From Candidatus Schneewindia gallinarum (GTDB lineage Bacteria; Bacillota; Clostridia; Oscillospirales; Ruminococcaceae): a stretch of DNA of 64,000 bases. A program made the position numbers and the translations under genes. The notes under the pieces are model-generated. The model was not told where the DNA came from. It saw nothing but the letters and a program-made list of their open reading frames with translations, and did not search any database. Shown here piece after piece: positions 26,776 through 36,562 of the stretch. The DNA lies in contig CAJFUF010000009.1 in the NCBI GenBank assembly GCA_904420175.1, forward strand, positions 18,385-82,384, read 5' to 3'. The stretch's first letter is position 1, and each line of letters opens with the position of its first letter.

Positions 26776-27648
26776 TTGGCACACGAAAAACGCAGAATAA
26801 AAAAGGGTTGGAAGGTGCTGGGCATTGTCCTGTTGTGCCTTGCCCTGTGTGCGGCGGCCCTGCTTATCTGGAAACAGGCGTATGAATATCTTGCCTACCT
26901 TGCCCCGCCTGACGCGCGTGCAGACATGGAACCTGTGGTGGACAAGGCGCAGTGGACCCAGGCGGATTATGAACTGATCTACAGGCAGACCGGCGTGGCC
27001 GAAGCCGGCGCGGACGCACTGCGGGCCGCAGGCAGGCAGCGCGAACTGCTGACCCTGCAGGAAAATTTCTACACAGCGCCCAATTATACCTGCGCACCCA
27101 ACAGCATCATCTCTTTTGAGGAGCATGTGACGGATGAGGACGGGAAATGGACGTCCGCCACCTCCCTTGTGCCGCTGGAGGATGGGGATATCCTGATTAC
27201 CAAATCCTCCCATGTGTACGGTTGGCGCAACGGGCATGCCGCCCTTGTGGTGGACGCGGAAAACGGCATCACACTGGAATCGGTGGTGCTTGGCACCAAC
27301 TCCTGCACCCAGAATTTGAACAAGTGGACGACCTTCCCGAACTTTATGGTGCTTCGCGTGAAGGATATGGATAAGCAGACACGGGCGGAGGTGGCCGCCT
27401 GGGCCATGGAGCACCTGAACGGTGTGGCCTACGACTTTTCCATGGGCGTGCTTCGCCCGAAGGAGCAGGAGGACGGCAACTATATAGGGACCCAGTGCTC
27501 CCATCTGGTGTGGGCGGCATATAAGGCATTCGGGTACGACCTTGATGCGGACGGGGGGATGATTGTCACCCCGAAGGACCTTGCGAACAGCCCGCTTTTA
27601 GAAGTCGTCCAGGTATACGGTGTGGATCCGTCGGCAATATGGCCGTGA
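26776..27648 (+). CDS. YiiX/YebB-like permuted papain-fold amidase, membrane anchored
   Basis: N-terminal TM; NGHAALVVDAENG and YIGTQCSHLVWAAYKAFG; TTG start after RBS aaaggagg. Confidence 0.65.
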   Translation: MAHEKRRIKKGWKVLGIVLLCLALCAAALLIWKQAYEYLAYLAPPDARADMEPVVDKAQWTQADYELIYRQTGVAEAGADALRAAGRQRELLTLQENFYTAPNYTCAPNSIISFEEHVTDEDGKWTSATSLVPLEDGDILITKSSHVYGWRNGHAALVVDAENGITLESVVLGTNSCTQNLNKWTTFPNFMVLRVKDMDKQTRAEVAAWAMEHLNGVAYDFSMGVLRPKEQEDGNYIGTQCSHLVWAAYKAFGYDLDADGGMIVTPKDLANSPLLEVVQVYGVDPSAIWP

Positions 27649-27681
27649 CGGGAAAGGATGCAATGAAAAGGAGACAAGCGC

Positions 27682-28482
27682 ATGATTAAACTGATTGCAA
27701 CGGACATGGATGGTACGCTGCTTGACAGCAACAAGCGCCTGCCGGAGGAAATTTTTGAAATTATCGGTGCGTTGTCGGCGCAGCAGGTCCACTTTGTGGT
27801 TTCCAGCGGCCGGCAGTACTACACCCTGGCGGAGCAGTTCGCCCCGGTGGCGGACAAGCTGACCTTCATCGCGGAAAACGGCGCCATGGTGGTGGACTGC
27901 GGGCAGACGGTGTTTCTGGACAGCATGGACCCGAAGGTGGTAAAAACGCTGATTGACGCGGGCCGCCGCATTCAGGGCGGCCACGTGGTGGTGTGCGGCG
28001 CACGCGCCGCGTATGTGGAAAGCACCGTCCCTGTTTTTCTCGACAATGTCCAACCCTACTACGCCCGGTTTGAAATTGTCCCGGATGTGCAGTCCGTGGC
28101 GGAGACCGACCGCATCTGCAAGGTGGCCGTCTTTTCCGAGGGGCCTGCCGAGACGGACGCCTACCCCTTCCTTACGCCCTACGGGGACACGCTTGCGGTG
28201 TGCCTAAGCGGCCCCCATTGGGTGGACGTTATGAACAAGACGGTCAACAAGGGCGCCGCTATCCGCTTTTTGCAGCAGCGCTTCGGCATCACAAGGCAGG
28301 AGTGCATGGCCTTTGGCGACTATTTGAACGACACGGAAATGATGAAGGAGTGCGCATTCAGCTACGCCATGGAAAATGCCCACCCGGATTTGAAGGCGAT
28401 CAGCCGGTATCAGTGCCCCTCCAATGACGAGCGGGGGGTTATTACCACCATTGAAAAAACGGTACTGAAGGGGGAAAGCTGA
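27682..28482 (+). CDS. Cof-type HAD-IIB hydrolase
   Basis: ATDMDGTLLDSNK; FGDYLNDTEMMKECAFSYAMENAHPDLKAIS. Confidence 0.92.
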   Translation: MIKLIATDMDGTLLDSNKRLPEEIFEIIGALSAQQVHFVVSSGRQYYTLAEQFAPVADKLTFIAENGAMVVDCGQTVFLDSMDPKVVKTLIDAGRRIQGGHVVVCGARAAYVESTVPVFLDNVQPYYARFEIVPDVQSVAETDRICKVAVFSEGPAETDAYPFLTPYGDTLAVCLSGPHWVDVMNKTVNKGAAIRFLQQRFGITRQECMAFGDYLNDTEMMKECAFSYAMENAHPDLKAISRYQCPSNDERGVITTIEKTVLKGES

Positions 28483-28483
28483 A

Positions 28484-29002
28484 ATGGATTTTCTTCTGCG
28501 CCCGTGGCGGCGGGAGGATGCTGCGGACATCGCGCCGCTGGCAAACAACAGGGCAGTTGCGGACAACCTGCGGGACATTTTCCCTTATCCCTACACCCTG
28601 CAAAACGCGCAGGATTTTGTGGCAATGTGCATGCAGGCGGACGAAACAGCGTGTCTGTTCCGCACCATTGAAGTGGACGGCCACGCAGTGGGAAGCATTA
28701 CGGTGTCGCTGGGGACCGATGTGTACCGCAAAAGCGCAGAGCTGGGCTACTGGCTGGGGGAACCCTACTGGAGAAAGGGGATTATGAGCCGCGCAGTGCG
28801 GCAGATCTGCCGGCAGGCCTTTGAGACGTTTGACATTGTCCGCATTTATGCGGAACCGTATGCCTATAACAAGGGCTCCCGCGGGGTGCTGGAAAAGGCG
28901 GGCTTCCGGCTGGAGGGAGTAATGCGGGACAGCGTTTATAAAAACGGGAAAGTAATCGATTCCTGCCTGTATGCGCTGCTGAAAGGGGAGCAGCTCCCGT
29001 GA
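28484..29002 (+). CDS. GNAT N-acetyltransferase (RimJ/RimL-like)
   Basis: LRPWRREDAADIAPLANN...LGYWLGEPYWRKGIMSRAVRQIC...NKGSRGVLEKAGFRLEGVMRD. Confidence 0.9.
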   Translation: MDFLLRPWRREDAADIAPLANNRAVADNLRDIFPYPYTLQNAQDFVAMCMQADETACLFRTIEVDGHAVGSITVSLGTDVYRKSAELGYWLGEPYWRKGIMSRAVRQICRQAFETFDIVRIYAEPYAYNKGSRGVLEKAGFRLEGVMRDSVYKNGKVIDSCLYALLKGEQLP

Positions 29003-29427
29003 GACGGCGGATGTTGACGCTGTTTTTCCCCGTGTGTCTTGCACTGCTGCTGTGTTCCTGCGGCGGCGAACTGCCGGAGGAGCAGGCCCCCACGGGCGGC
29101 TTTGCGGACCGGATTGTCTCCGTCTGTTATTTTGGCGTTGATTTTGGGGGCTGGACCTCAGCGGAAAATATGGTGGAGTGTAACCATTCCCAGCTTGCCA
29201 AACAGGCCTACAGCGCACTGCGCCTGTCCGAGTGGCAACAGATAGACGGCCCGCTGGACGGGGTCACGGAGAACACCGTCATTTTTATCCCGTATATCGG
29301 CAGCAGCGTCCATATTACCCTTGGGGCGGATACCGCCCGGATGGACGGGCAGGTTTATAAGCTGCCGGACGGCACGGTGGAGGAGGTGCTCCAACTTTTA
29401 AAGGAGCATGCGGAGGAACACAAATAA
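28999..29427 (+). CDS. Hypothetical lipoprotein
   Basis: GTG start coupled to GNAT stop; lipobox-like LALLLCSC. Confidence 0.6.
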   Translation: MRRRMLTLFFPVCLALLLCSCGGELPEEQAPTGGFADRIVSVCYFGVDFGGWTSAENMVECNHSQLAKQAYSALRLSEWQQIDGPLDGVTENTVIFIPYIGSSVHITLGADTARMDGQVYKLPDGTVEEVLQLLKEHAEEHK

Positions 29428-29466
29428 AACAGCAAAAAGGGGAGCGGATGTTTCCGCTCCCCTTTT

Positions 29467-29964
29467 TTAGGATATGTTCACCGTGAGCAGCCGGTTGCCG
29501 TGCCGCTCAATCACTGCCTTTAAGTCCTCATAGGATAGAAAGACGGACGCGGTGTTGTCGCACGGGTGCACGCCAAGGCAGGGCGCCCCGACAAGATCGC
29601 GGTCGAATGCCACCGTCACGGCGAAGGCATCATCATTCAGAATGCCAAGCGGGGTAACGGCCCCTTTTGTGAGGCCGAGGCAGTTCATCAGCCGTTCCTC
29701 CGAGGCAAAGCTCAGCGCCGTACTGCCAAGTTCGCTTCTCAGGGCTTTCAGGTCGGCGCGCTTGTCCTCCCTGAGGACTACCAGAAAGTGCTGCTTTCCG
29801 TTGGCATTTCTCAAAAACAGGTTTTTGCACACGCAGCGCATCTGCTCCTCCGGCCAGCCGAGGGCCTGCATCTCCTCAATGGTGTATACCGCCGGATGCT
29901 CCACAAGGCGGTAGGAGATGTGCTGCGCGTCAAGTGCGGCAAGGGCCTTTTCCCGGTTTGTCAT
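29467..29964 (-). CDS. YbaK/ProX-type prolyl-tRNA deacylase domain protein
   Basis: HPAVYTIEEMQAL...KNLFLRNANGKQHFLVVLREDKRADLKALRSELGS...LGVHPCDNTASVFLSYEDL. Confidence 0.88.
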   Translation of the reverse strand: MTNREKALAALDAQHISYRLVEHPAVYTIEEMQALGWPEEQMRCVCKNLFLRNANGKQHFLVVLREDKRADLKALRSELGSTALSFASEERLMNCLGLTKGAVTPLGILNDDAFAVTVAFDRDLVGAPCLGVHPCDNTASVFLSYEDLKAVIERHGNRLLTVNIS

Positions 29965-31847
29965 TTCAGCACCTCGCACACCTCGTTGCAGTACGCCACC
30001 GGGTCTTCCACCGGCAGCCCCTCAATCAGCAGGGCCTGGTTGTAAAGGATGTCGGCGTAGATTTTCAGCTTGCCCTCATCTGCGGCCTTCAGTTTTTCAA
30101 ACATCGGGTGCTTGGGATTCAGCTCCAGAATCCGCTCGGCTTTTACCTTCTCGGAGATGGGCATGGCGTTCAGCACCTTCTCCATCTCAAGGCTCAGCCC
30201 GCCGTCGGTGGACAGGCAGACCGGATGGCTCAGCAGGCGCCCGGTCAGGCGGACCGCCTTTACCTTGCCGTCCAGTGCCGCCTTCATTTTTTCAAGCAGT
30301 TCCTTGTTGTCCTCGTTCTGCTTTTCAACGGCCTTCTTCTCCTCCTCGCTGAGGGCGTCCAAATCCCCGTCCGCCGCATTCTGGAAGTCCTTTCCTTCAT
30401 ACTCCCTTAAGGACTTCAGGGCAAACTCGTCAATGTCGGCCGTCAGGTACAGCACCTCGTATCCCTTGCTTTTCAGCAGCTCCACCTGCGGCAGCAGGTC
30501 GGCTGCGGCAACGGTGTCCGCCGTGGCGTAATAGATGTGGGGCTGCCCCTCCGGCATACGCTCCACATACTCCTTCAGGGTGACCAGCTTCTGTTCCTTA
30601 GAGGAGTGGAACAACACAAGATCCTGCAGCACGTCCTTGTGCGTGCCGTAATCACTGTACAGGCCGTATTTGAGGTTCAGACCAAAGGCGTTCCAGAACT
30701 GCTCGTAGTTCTCCCGCTCGTTCTTTAGCATGGCCATCAGTTCATTTTTGATTTTCTTTTCAAGGCTTGTGGCAATCAGCCGCAGCTGCCGGTCATGCTG
30801 CAGCATTTCACGGCTGATGTTCAGGCTTAAATCCTGCGAGTCCACAAGCCCCTTCACAAAGCTGAAGTAGTCGGGCAGCAGGTCGGCGCATTTGTCCATA
30901 ATCAGCACGCCGCGGCTGTACAGCTGCAGCCCCTTCTCGTACTCCTTCGTGTAATAGTTAAAGGGGGCGTTTTTCGGGATGAACAGCAGCGCCGTGTAGG
31001 TGGCCGCCCCTTCCGTGCTGGAGCGGATGACCCGCAGCGGGTCGTCGTAGTCCATGAATTTCTCCTTGTAGAAATTCGCGTACTCCTCGTCGGTAACCTC
31101 TTTTTTCGCCTTTTTCCAAATGGGTACCATGCTGTTCAGGGTCTTTATCTCCGTAACCTGCTCGTACTCTGCGGGCTTGTCGTCCGTCCCGGTTCCCTCT
31201 TTCAGGTGGTTTTCCGTCATCTCCATGCGGATGGGGTAGCGGATGTAGTCGGAGTATTTTTTAACAAGCCCGGCCAGCCGCCACTGGTCAAGGTACTGGC
31301 CGTACTTCTCGTCCTCTGTGTCGTCCTTCAGCCACAACGTCACAACGGTGCCGCGCTCCGGCTTGTCCGCCTGCGTCACGGTGTAGCCGTCCACGCCTTC
31401 GGACACCCACAGCCATGCTTCCTCCGCGCCGTCCGCACGGCTGAGCACCGTCACCTTTTTGCTGACCATAAATGCGGCGTAAAAACCCACGCCGAACTGG
31501 CCGATGATGTCCATCGCGTCCTTACCCTCATGCTCCGCCTTAAACTGCAGGGAACCGCTTTTTGCAATGGTGCCGAGGTTGTTTTCCAGATCCTCCTTAC
31601 TCATACCGCAGCCCCTGTCCGTAACGGTCAGGGTGCGGGCTGCCTTATCCGCCGCAAGGGTGATGGCAAGGTCCTCTCTTGTAAAGCCGGATTTTCCCTC
31701 GCTTAGCGCGTTGTAGTAGAATTTGTCGGACGCATCGCTGGCGTTGCTGATAAGCTCTCTTAAAAAGATTTCCTTATGGGTGTAAATGGAGTTTATCATC
31801 AAATCCAGCAGCCGTTTGCTTTCCGCCTTAAACTGTTTTTTCGCCAT
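29961..31847 (-). CDS. htpG: Molecular chaperone HtpG (Hsp90)
   Basis: ELISNASDASDKFYY, DRGCGMSKEDLENNLGTIAKSG, GQFGVGFYAAFMV. Confidence 0.97.
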   Translation of the reverse strand: MAKKQFKAESKRLLDLMINSIYTHKEIFLRELISNASDASDKFYYNALSEGKSGFTREDLAITLAADKAARTLTVTDRGCGMSKEDLENNLGTIAKSGSLQFKAEHEGKDAMDIIGQFGVGFYAAFMVSKKVTVLSRADGAEEAWLWVSEGVDGYTVTQADKPERGTVVTLWLKDDTEDEKYGQYLDQWRLAGLVKKYSDYIRYPIRMEMTENHLKEGTGTDDKPAEYEQVTEIKTLNSMVPIWKKAKKEVTDEEYANFYKEKFMDYDDPLRVIRSSTEGAATYTALLFIPKNAPFNYYTKEYEKGLQLYSRGVLIMDKCADLLPDYFSFVKGLVDSQDLSLNISREMLQHDRQLRLIATSLEKKIKNELMAMLKNERENYEQFWNAFGLNLKYGLYSDYGTHKDVLQDLVLFHSSKEQKLVTLKEYVERMPEGQPHIYYATADTVAAADLLPQVELLKSKGYEVLYLTADIDEFALKSLREYEGKDFQNAADGDLDALSEEEKKAVEKQNEDNKELLEKMKAALDGKVKAVRLTGRLLSHPVCLSTDGGLSLEMEKVLNAMPISEKVKAERILELNPKHPMFEKLKAADEGKLKIYADILYNQALLIEGLPVEDPVAYCNEVCEVLK

Positions 31848-31877
31848 AGTACAGCACCTCTGTCTGTTGAAATGAAG

Positions 31878-31904
31878 TTAGCACTCTATATATATGAGTG
31901 CTAA
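31878..31904 (-). promoter_or_regulatory. CIRCE operator (HrcA-binding) upstream of htpG
   Basis: Perfect TTAGCACTC-N9-GAGTGCTAA 31 bp upstream of htpG start. Confidence 0.95.
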
Positions 31905-32083
31905 AACTATCATAATCCAATCTGTTTGGAAAATCAAGGGGTGGGCGGGAAACTTTACCGTTTGTTCAAAAATTACCTGCGCCGCTTATGCAAAACGCTG
32001 AAAAAATGCCGGGGCATTGCCATGGCGGTCGAATTTTGGTAAACCGGTCATAACACCACTATTTCAGTGAGGGGGAATAAAGG

Positions 32084-32629
32084 ATGAAAAATTGTTTGCA
32101 CTGCGGGAAACCGCTGGAGGATTGGGAGACGGTCTGCAGCGGATGCGGAACGCCGGTAATCGTCCCGGAACAGACGAAGGTGTGTCCCAGCTGCGGCAAG
32201 GTGGTAAAGGCCGGCGCAGCGTTCTGTATGCAGTGCGGCCACCGGTTCGAGCAGGCGCCTCCCAAAGAGCGCATCTGCGAGGCATGCGGCGACGTGTTGG
32301 CCAATCAGACGGGCCCCTGCCCCTACTGCGGGCACACGGTGGGCACACAGTATGTCAGACCGGCACCATCCAGGCCGGTTGCCGTTCAGCCCGAGCCGGA
32401 TCCCGGCTGCATGCGGTTGTCCCGGGTGTGGAAAGTCCTCGCCTATCTTACCTGGATTGTTGGTTTTATCGGCACAATCATCCTTACGGCAGAGGCGAAT
32501 ACTTACTGGGGCGGAGAAAGCCCCACCTATGTCTTTTTTTACTACCTTGCGGCGACGGGCTTTGGCGGCCTGTTCATGCTTTCGGTCGGCGTCTTCTTCC
32601 GCGTGTTGGGGGAAAAGAACAAAAAATGA
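32084..32629 (+). CDS. Multi zinc-ribbon membrane protein
   Basis: Repeated CxxCG..CxxCG ribbons followed by two TM segments. Confidence 0.8.
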   Translation: MKNCLHCGKPLEDWETVCSGCGTPVIVPEQTKVCPSCGKVVKAGAAFCMQCGHRFEQAPPKERICEACGDVLANQTGPCPYCGHTVGTQYVRPAPSRPVAVQPEPDPGCMRLSRVWKVLAYLTWIVGFIGTIILTAEANTYWGGESPTYVFFYYLAATGFGGLFMLSVGVFFRVLGEKNKK

Positions 32630-32679
32630 AGCGGCACATCCGGCTGAAACATGGTTTCATCAGGCAAACTTTTTAAAAA

Positions 32680-32722
32680 GGGAAAAGCGGGGCGCGGCGA
32701 AAGCCGCGCCCCGCTTTGTTCG
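32680..32722. terminator. Bidirectional terminator
   Basis: AAAGCGGGGCGCGGC-GAAA-GCCGCGCCCCGCTTT. Confidence 0.85.
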
Positions 32723-32728
32723 CTGCAA

Positions 32729-33658
32729 TCAGCGGTACAGGTCGGTGGACAGATACCGTTCCCCTGTGTCGGGCAGGATAACCACAATGCGCTTCCCCGC
32801 ATTCTCCGGGCGTTTTGCAAGCAGGGTTGCCGCATGCAGCGCCGCACCGGAGGAGATACCGCACAGCAGCCCCTCCGTGGTGGCAAGGGCGCGCGCTGCA
32901 CCGTAGGCCTGTTCTGTGGTGGCGGTGAGGATCTCATTTATCAGCGAGGTGTCCAGGTTCTTCGGCACAAAGTTGGAGCCGATCCCCTGGATTTTGTGCG
33001 GCCCTGCATGGCCCTCGCTTAACAGGGGGGAGTCGGCGGGCTCCACACAGACGATGTTCACGTCGGGTATTTTGGCGCGCAGGCCCCGGCCGATCCCCGT
33101 CAGAGTGCCGCCGGTTCCCGCGGCGGAAACAAAGAAGTCAATGCGGCCGTCCGTGGCGTCCAGCAACTCCTTTGCAGCGGTCTGCTCCATAAAATCAGGG
33201 TAGGCAGGGTTATCAAACTGGCCGGCGATAATACTGTCCGGATGCTCCCGGTGAATCCGCTCTGCCTCGTCCACCGCCGCCTGCATGCCGCCTGCGCCGG
33301 GCGTCAGCACCAGTTCTGCGCCAAAGGCGCGCATCAAAAGCTTGCGCTCCTCGCTTGCGGTCTCCGGCATGACCAGCACCATGCGGTATCCTTTGGACGC
33401 GCACACGGCGGCAAGGCCCACGCCTGTGTTGCCGGAGGTGGGCTCGATAATCAGGGTGTCCGGGCTGATAAGGCCCCGCTTCTCCCCATCCGCAATCAGC
33501 GCCACCGCAGCCCGGTCCTTCACACTGGAGGTGGGGTTGAAAAATTCAATCTTGGCGAGGATTTCTCCCACGCAGCCCATTTTGCGGCCGTATTTTTTCA
33601 GGTGCATCAGCGGCGTGCCGCCCACCAGCTGCTCAAAATCCGTTAAAATTGTAGACAT
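32729..33658 (-). CDS. cysK: Cysteine synthase (O-acetylserine sulfhydrylase)
   Basis: NPTSSVKDRAAVALI, EPTSGNTGVGLAAV, GTGGTLTGIGR. Confidence 0.95.
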   Translation of the reverse strand: MSTILTDFEQLVGGTPLMHLKKYGRKMGCVGEILAKIEFFNPTSSVKDRAAVALIADGEKRGLISPDTLIIEPTSGNTGVGLAAVCASKGYRMVLVMPETASEERKLLMRAFGAELVLTPGAGGMQAAVDEAERIHREHPDSIIAGQFDNPAYPDFMEQTAAKELLDATDGRIDFFVSAAGTGGTLTGIGRGLRAKIPDVNIVCVEPADSPLLSEGHAGPHKIQGIGSNFVPKNLDTSLINEILTATTEQAYGAARALATTEGLLCGISSGAALHAATLLAKRPENAGKRIVVILPDTGERYLSTDLYR

Positions 33659-33793
33659 CAAAGGTCCCTCCTGATATGTTCTGCTTTTATTATACGCCTG
33701 TGTGAAGGGAAAAGAAAGAATTTTTACCCGTCGCTCTCTTTTCTGAACGTGCGGAATATGGTATCATAAGGACAGAGAAATGGAGGACGTGCA

Positions 33794-34477
33794 ATGCCGT
33801 TTTCAGGAAAAACGCTGGATTTTTTAATGGAAAACCGCCTGATGGATTCCAAGGCGTGGTTTCATGAACATAAGGACGTGTTCGAGCGGGAGGTGAAGGC
33901 CCCGCTGGTGGAGCTGTCGGAGGCGTTGGCCCCCACCATGCTGCGCATCGACCCGGAGATGGAAATTGCCCCGCGGGTGGGCGGAACGCTGTGCCGTGTG
34001 TGGCGGGACACCCGCTTTACGAAGGATAAGTCGCTGTTCCGCGACCACATGTGGCTGAACTTCAGCAAAAATAAAGGGGTGTTCCCGGGCTATCCCGGCT
34101 TTTTCGCAGACATCTCGCCGGACGGCTTCTCCTACGGCTGCGGCTGGTGGAGCGCGGCCCCCGCCACGATGGAGTCCATCCGCCGCCTGATTCTGGACGG
34201 GCACCCGCTGTTTTTAAAGGCACAGGAGACGTTTTTAAAACAGAAGGTGTACCGCATGGAAGGGGACAGTTACAAGCGCCCGCGGTATGTAGAGCGCCCG
34301 CCGGAGGAGATGATCTGGCTTAACCGGAAAAATCTTTCTTTTACAGCAGAAATCAAGGATTTTGACCTGATTTTTTCCGATGGCCTTGCCCGGAAACTGA
34401 AAAAGGATCTGCCGAAACTGGCGGACATCTACCGGTTCCTGTGCTTTGCAAAACAGAACGAAAAAAGCGGGCGGTAG
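33794..34477 (+). CDS. DUF2461-family protein
   Basis: FSGKTLDFLMENRLMDSKAWFHEHKD...RVWRDTRFTKDKSLFRDHMWLNF...GFFADISPDGFSYGCGWW. Confidence 0.88.
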   Translation: MPFSGKTLDFLMENRLMDSKAWFHEHKDVFEREVKAPLVELSEALAPTMLRIDPEMEIAPRVGGTLCRVWRDTRFTKDKSLFRDHMWLNFSKNKGVFPGYPGFFADISPDGFSYGCGWWSAAPATMESIRRLILDGHPLFLKAQETFLKQKVYRMEGDSYKRPRYVERPPEEMIWLNRKNLSFTAEIKDFDLIFSDGLARKLKKDLPKLADIYRFLCFAKQNEKSGR

Positions 34478-34491
34478 ACCGGAAATTTACA

Positions 34492-34509
34492 TTGTTAATT
34501 CGTTGACAA
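34492..34509. promoter_or_regulatory. Rex-binding site (ROP) overlapping -35
   Basis: TTGTTAA-TTCG-TTGACAA versus TTGTTAANNNNTTAACAA, one mismatch; right arm is the -35 TTGACA, with 17 bp to TACAAT (34526-34531). Confidence 0.8.
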
Positions 34510-34588
34510 TGAAGGTTGTATCCGGTACAATAAAGATTGTGAATGAATGGCTAATCGCCATGGATAAGAAGGAAGGATGGGTAGGTAT

Positions 34589-34834
34589 ATGGACATCACG
34601 ATTTGCATCGGCAGCTCCTGTCACTTAAAGGGTTCCCGGGACATCGTACGCAGCTTTGAAAGGCTGGTGGCTGCGAACGGACTGGAGAACAAGGTGACGC
34701 TGAAGGGGTCCTTCTGCCAGGGCCTGTGTGCCAAGCACGGCGTCTGTGTCGCAGTGGGGGATCAGAAGTACTCGGTTATTCCGGCGGAGGCGGAGCAGTT
34801 CTTTCTGGACACCGTCCTTCCGCAGGTCAAATAG
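34589..34834 (+). CDS. Thioredoxin-like [2Fe-2S] ferredoxin-type small protein
   Basis: CIGSSCHLKGS...GSFCQGLCAKHGVCVAV; directly upstream of the hydrogenase. Confidence 0.85.
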   Translation: MDITICIGSSCHLKGSRDIVRSFERLVAANGLENKVTLKGSFCQGLCAKHGVCVAVGDQKYSVIPAEAEQFFLDTVLPQVK

Positions 34835-34846
34835 GAGGATAGAGCA

Positions 34847-36559
34847 ATGAGTGTTATCGGTTTAAAGAAGGCGGACTGCAAAAACTGCTACCGCTGTTTA
34901 AAGGTGTGCCCTGTCAAATCCATCACGTTTGAAAACGACCGCGCGGAGATCATGCCGTACGAGTGTATCCAGTGCGGCCACTGCCTGGAGGCTTGCCCCC
35001 AGAACGCCAAAAAGCTGCACAGCGATAAGACAAAGGTGCTGGAGCTGCTTGCAGGGGACAAGAAGGTGTATGTCTCGCTGGCCCCGTCCTTCCATGCCGG
35101 CTTTGACTTTGAGGAGGAAGGGCAGGTTGTCACCGGCCTGTTAAAGCTGGGCTTTGCCGGCGTGGACGAGACGGTGACCGGCGCCGCGCTGGTGTCCAAG
35201 GCCTATGCCGACATCTTGAAAGAGCACAGCATGGACAATGCCCTGACCACCTGCTGCCCCGCCATCAACAACCTGGTGGAGCGGCACTATCCGGAACTGA
35301 CCAAATACCTCCTGCCCGTCATCACCCCCATGGTGGCGGATGCGCGTTACATAAAGGAGCAGCACGGCCGCCAGAACTGCAAGGTTGTGTTCATCGGCCC
35401 GTGCATTGCCAAAATCGGGGAGAAGGACGACCCCATGTACTCCGGCGATGTGGACGCCGTGCTCACCTTTGAGGAGGTGAGCGAGTGGTTCGACAGCAAA
35501 GGCATTGTACTGAGGGATCTGGAGCCCACCCCGTTTATGGGCGACGCCAACGGCATCCACCGCAGCTACCCCATTACGGACGGCATTGTCGGTTCCGTGA
35601 ACCACTTCGGCGGCTACGGCGATTACGATGCGCTGAAAATCAGCGGTGTGGACGAGTGTATCGACGTGCTGAAAGCCATCCGCGACGGGCAGCTTCACAA
35701 CGCGTTTATTGAAATTAACGCCTGTAAGGGCGGCTGTGTGTACGGCCCGGTGGTGGGGGAAAACAAGCGCAAGCGTTTCCAGGCCACCATCGCCATTGAG
35801 AAATACGCAAAGAAGGAAGATGCTTCGCCCCTGCCGGAGATTGGCTTCTCCATGAAGAAGCAGTACATTGACAAGAAGCACAAGGAGGAGATGCCCACGG
35901 AGGAGCAGATCCGCGAAATCCTCAGAAAGACGGGCAAAAATACCCCGGAGGATGAGCGCAACTGCGGCTTCTGCGGCTATCCCACCTGCCGCGATAAGGC
36001 CATCGCCGTGTTCCAGAACAAGGCGAAGCTGGCCATGTGCCTGCCGTATATGAGCGAGCTGTCCAACTCCATGAGTAACGTGATTCTGGAGGAGACGCCC
36101 AACATGATCATCGCTGTGGACAGCGAGCTGAAAATTGTGGAGTTCAACCAGGCGGCGCAGGACGCGTTCGGCCTGACCCGGCCGGAGGCCCTGCAGAAAT
36201 ACATCTACGAGGTGATGGACAGCTCCGCATTTGAGGCGGTGCTGGAGACGGGCGAAAACATCACGGACCGCAAAGTCAGCTACCAGCATCTCGGCATTGT
36301 CACCCTGCAGAACATCACCTATGTGCCGGAGCACAATCTGGTCATCGGCGTGTTTAAGGACATCACCTCGGACGAGCAGCAGCAGGAGCACATGTACAAG
36401 CTGCGCAGCGATACCATGGACATGGCACAGAAGGTGATTGACAAGCAGATGATGGTCGCACAGGAGATTGCAAGCCTTCTGGGTGAGACCACGGCGGAGA
36501 CGAAGGTGACCCTGACCAAGCTGAAGGACATGATTGTCTATGACGAACAGGGGGAGTAG
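34847..36559 (+). CDS. hydS: Sensory-type [FeFe]-hydrogenase with C-terminal Fe-S domain, PAS domain and helical output (HydS/group C-like)
   Basis: 2x[4Fe-4S] CxxCxxCxxxCP; H-cluster TTCCPAI, GPCIAK, INACKGGC; CGFCGYPTCRDKA Fe-S domain; PAS ETPNMIIAVDSELKIVEFNQAAQDAFG. Confidence 0.9.
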   Translation: MSVIGLKKADCKNCYRCLKVCPVKSITFENDRAEIMPYECIQCGHCLEACPQNAKKLHSDKTKVLELLAGDKKVYVSLAPSFHAGFDFEEEGQVVTGLLKLGFAGVDETVTGAALVSKAYADILKEHSMDNALTTCCPAINNLVERHYPELTKYLLPVITPMVADARYIKEQHGRQNCKVVFIGPCIAKIGEKDDPMYSGDVDAVLTFEEVSEWFDSKGIVLRDLEPTPFMGDANGIHRSYPITDGIVGSVNHFGGYGDYDALKISGVDECIDVLKAIRDGQLHNAFIEINACKGGCVYGPVVGENKRKRFQATIAIEKYAKKEDASPLPEIGFSMKKQYIDKKHKEEMPTEEQIREILRKTGKNTPEDERNCGFCGYPTCRDKAIAVFQNKAKLAMCLPYMSELSNSMSNVILEETPNMIIAVDSELKIVEFNQAAQDAFGLTRPEALQKYIYEVMDSSAFEAVLETGENITDRKVSYQHLGIVTLQNITYVPEHNLVIGVFKDITSDEQQQEHMYKLRSDTMDMAQKVIDKQMMVAQEIASLLGETTAETKVTLTKLKDMIVYDEQGE

Positions 36560-36562
36560 CGC

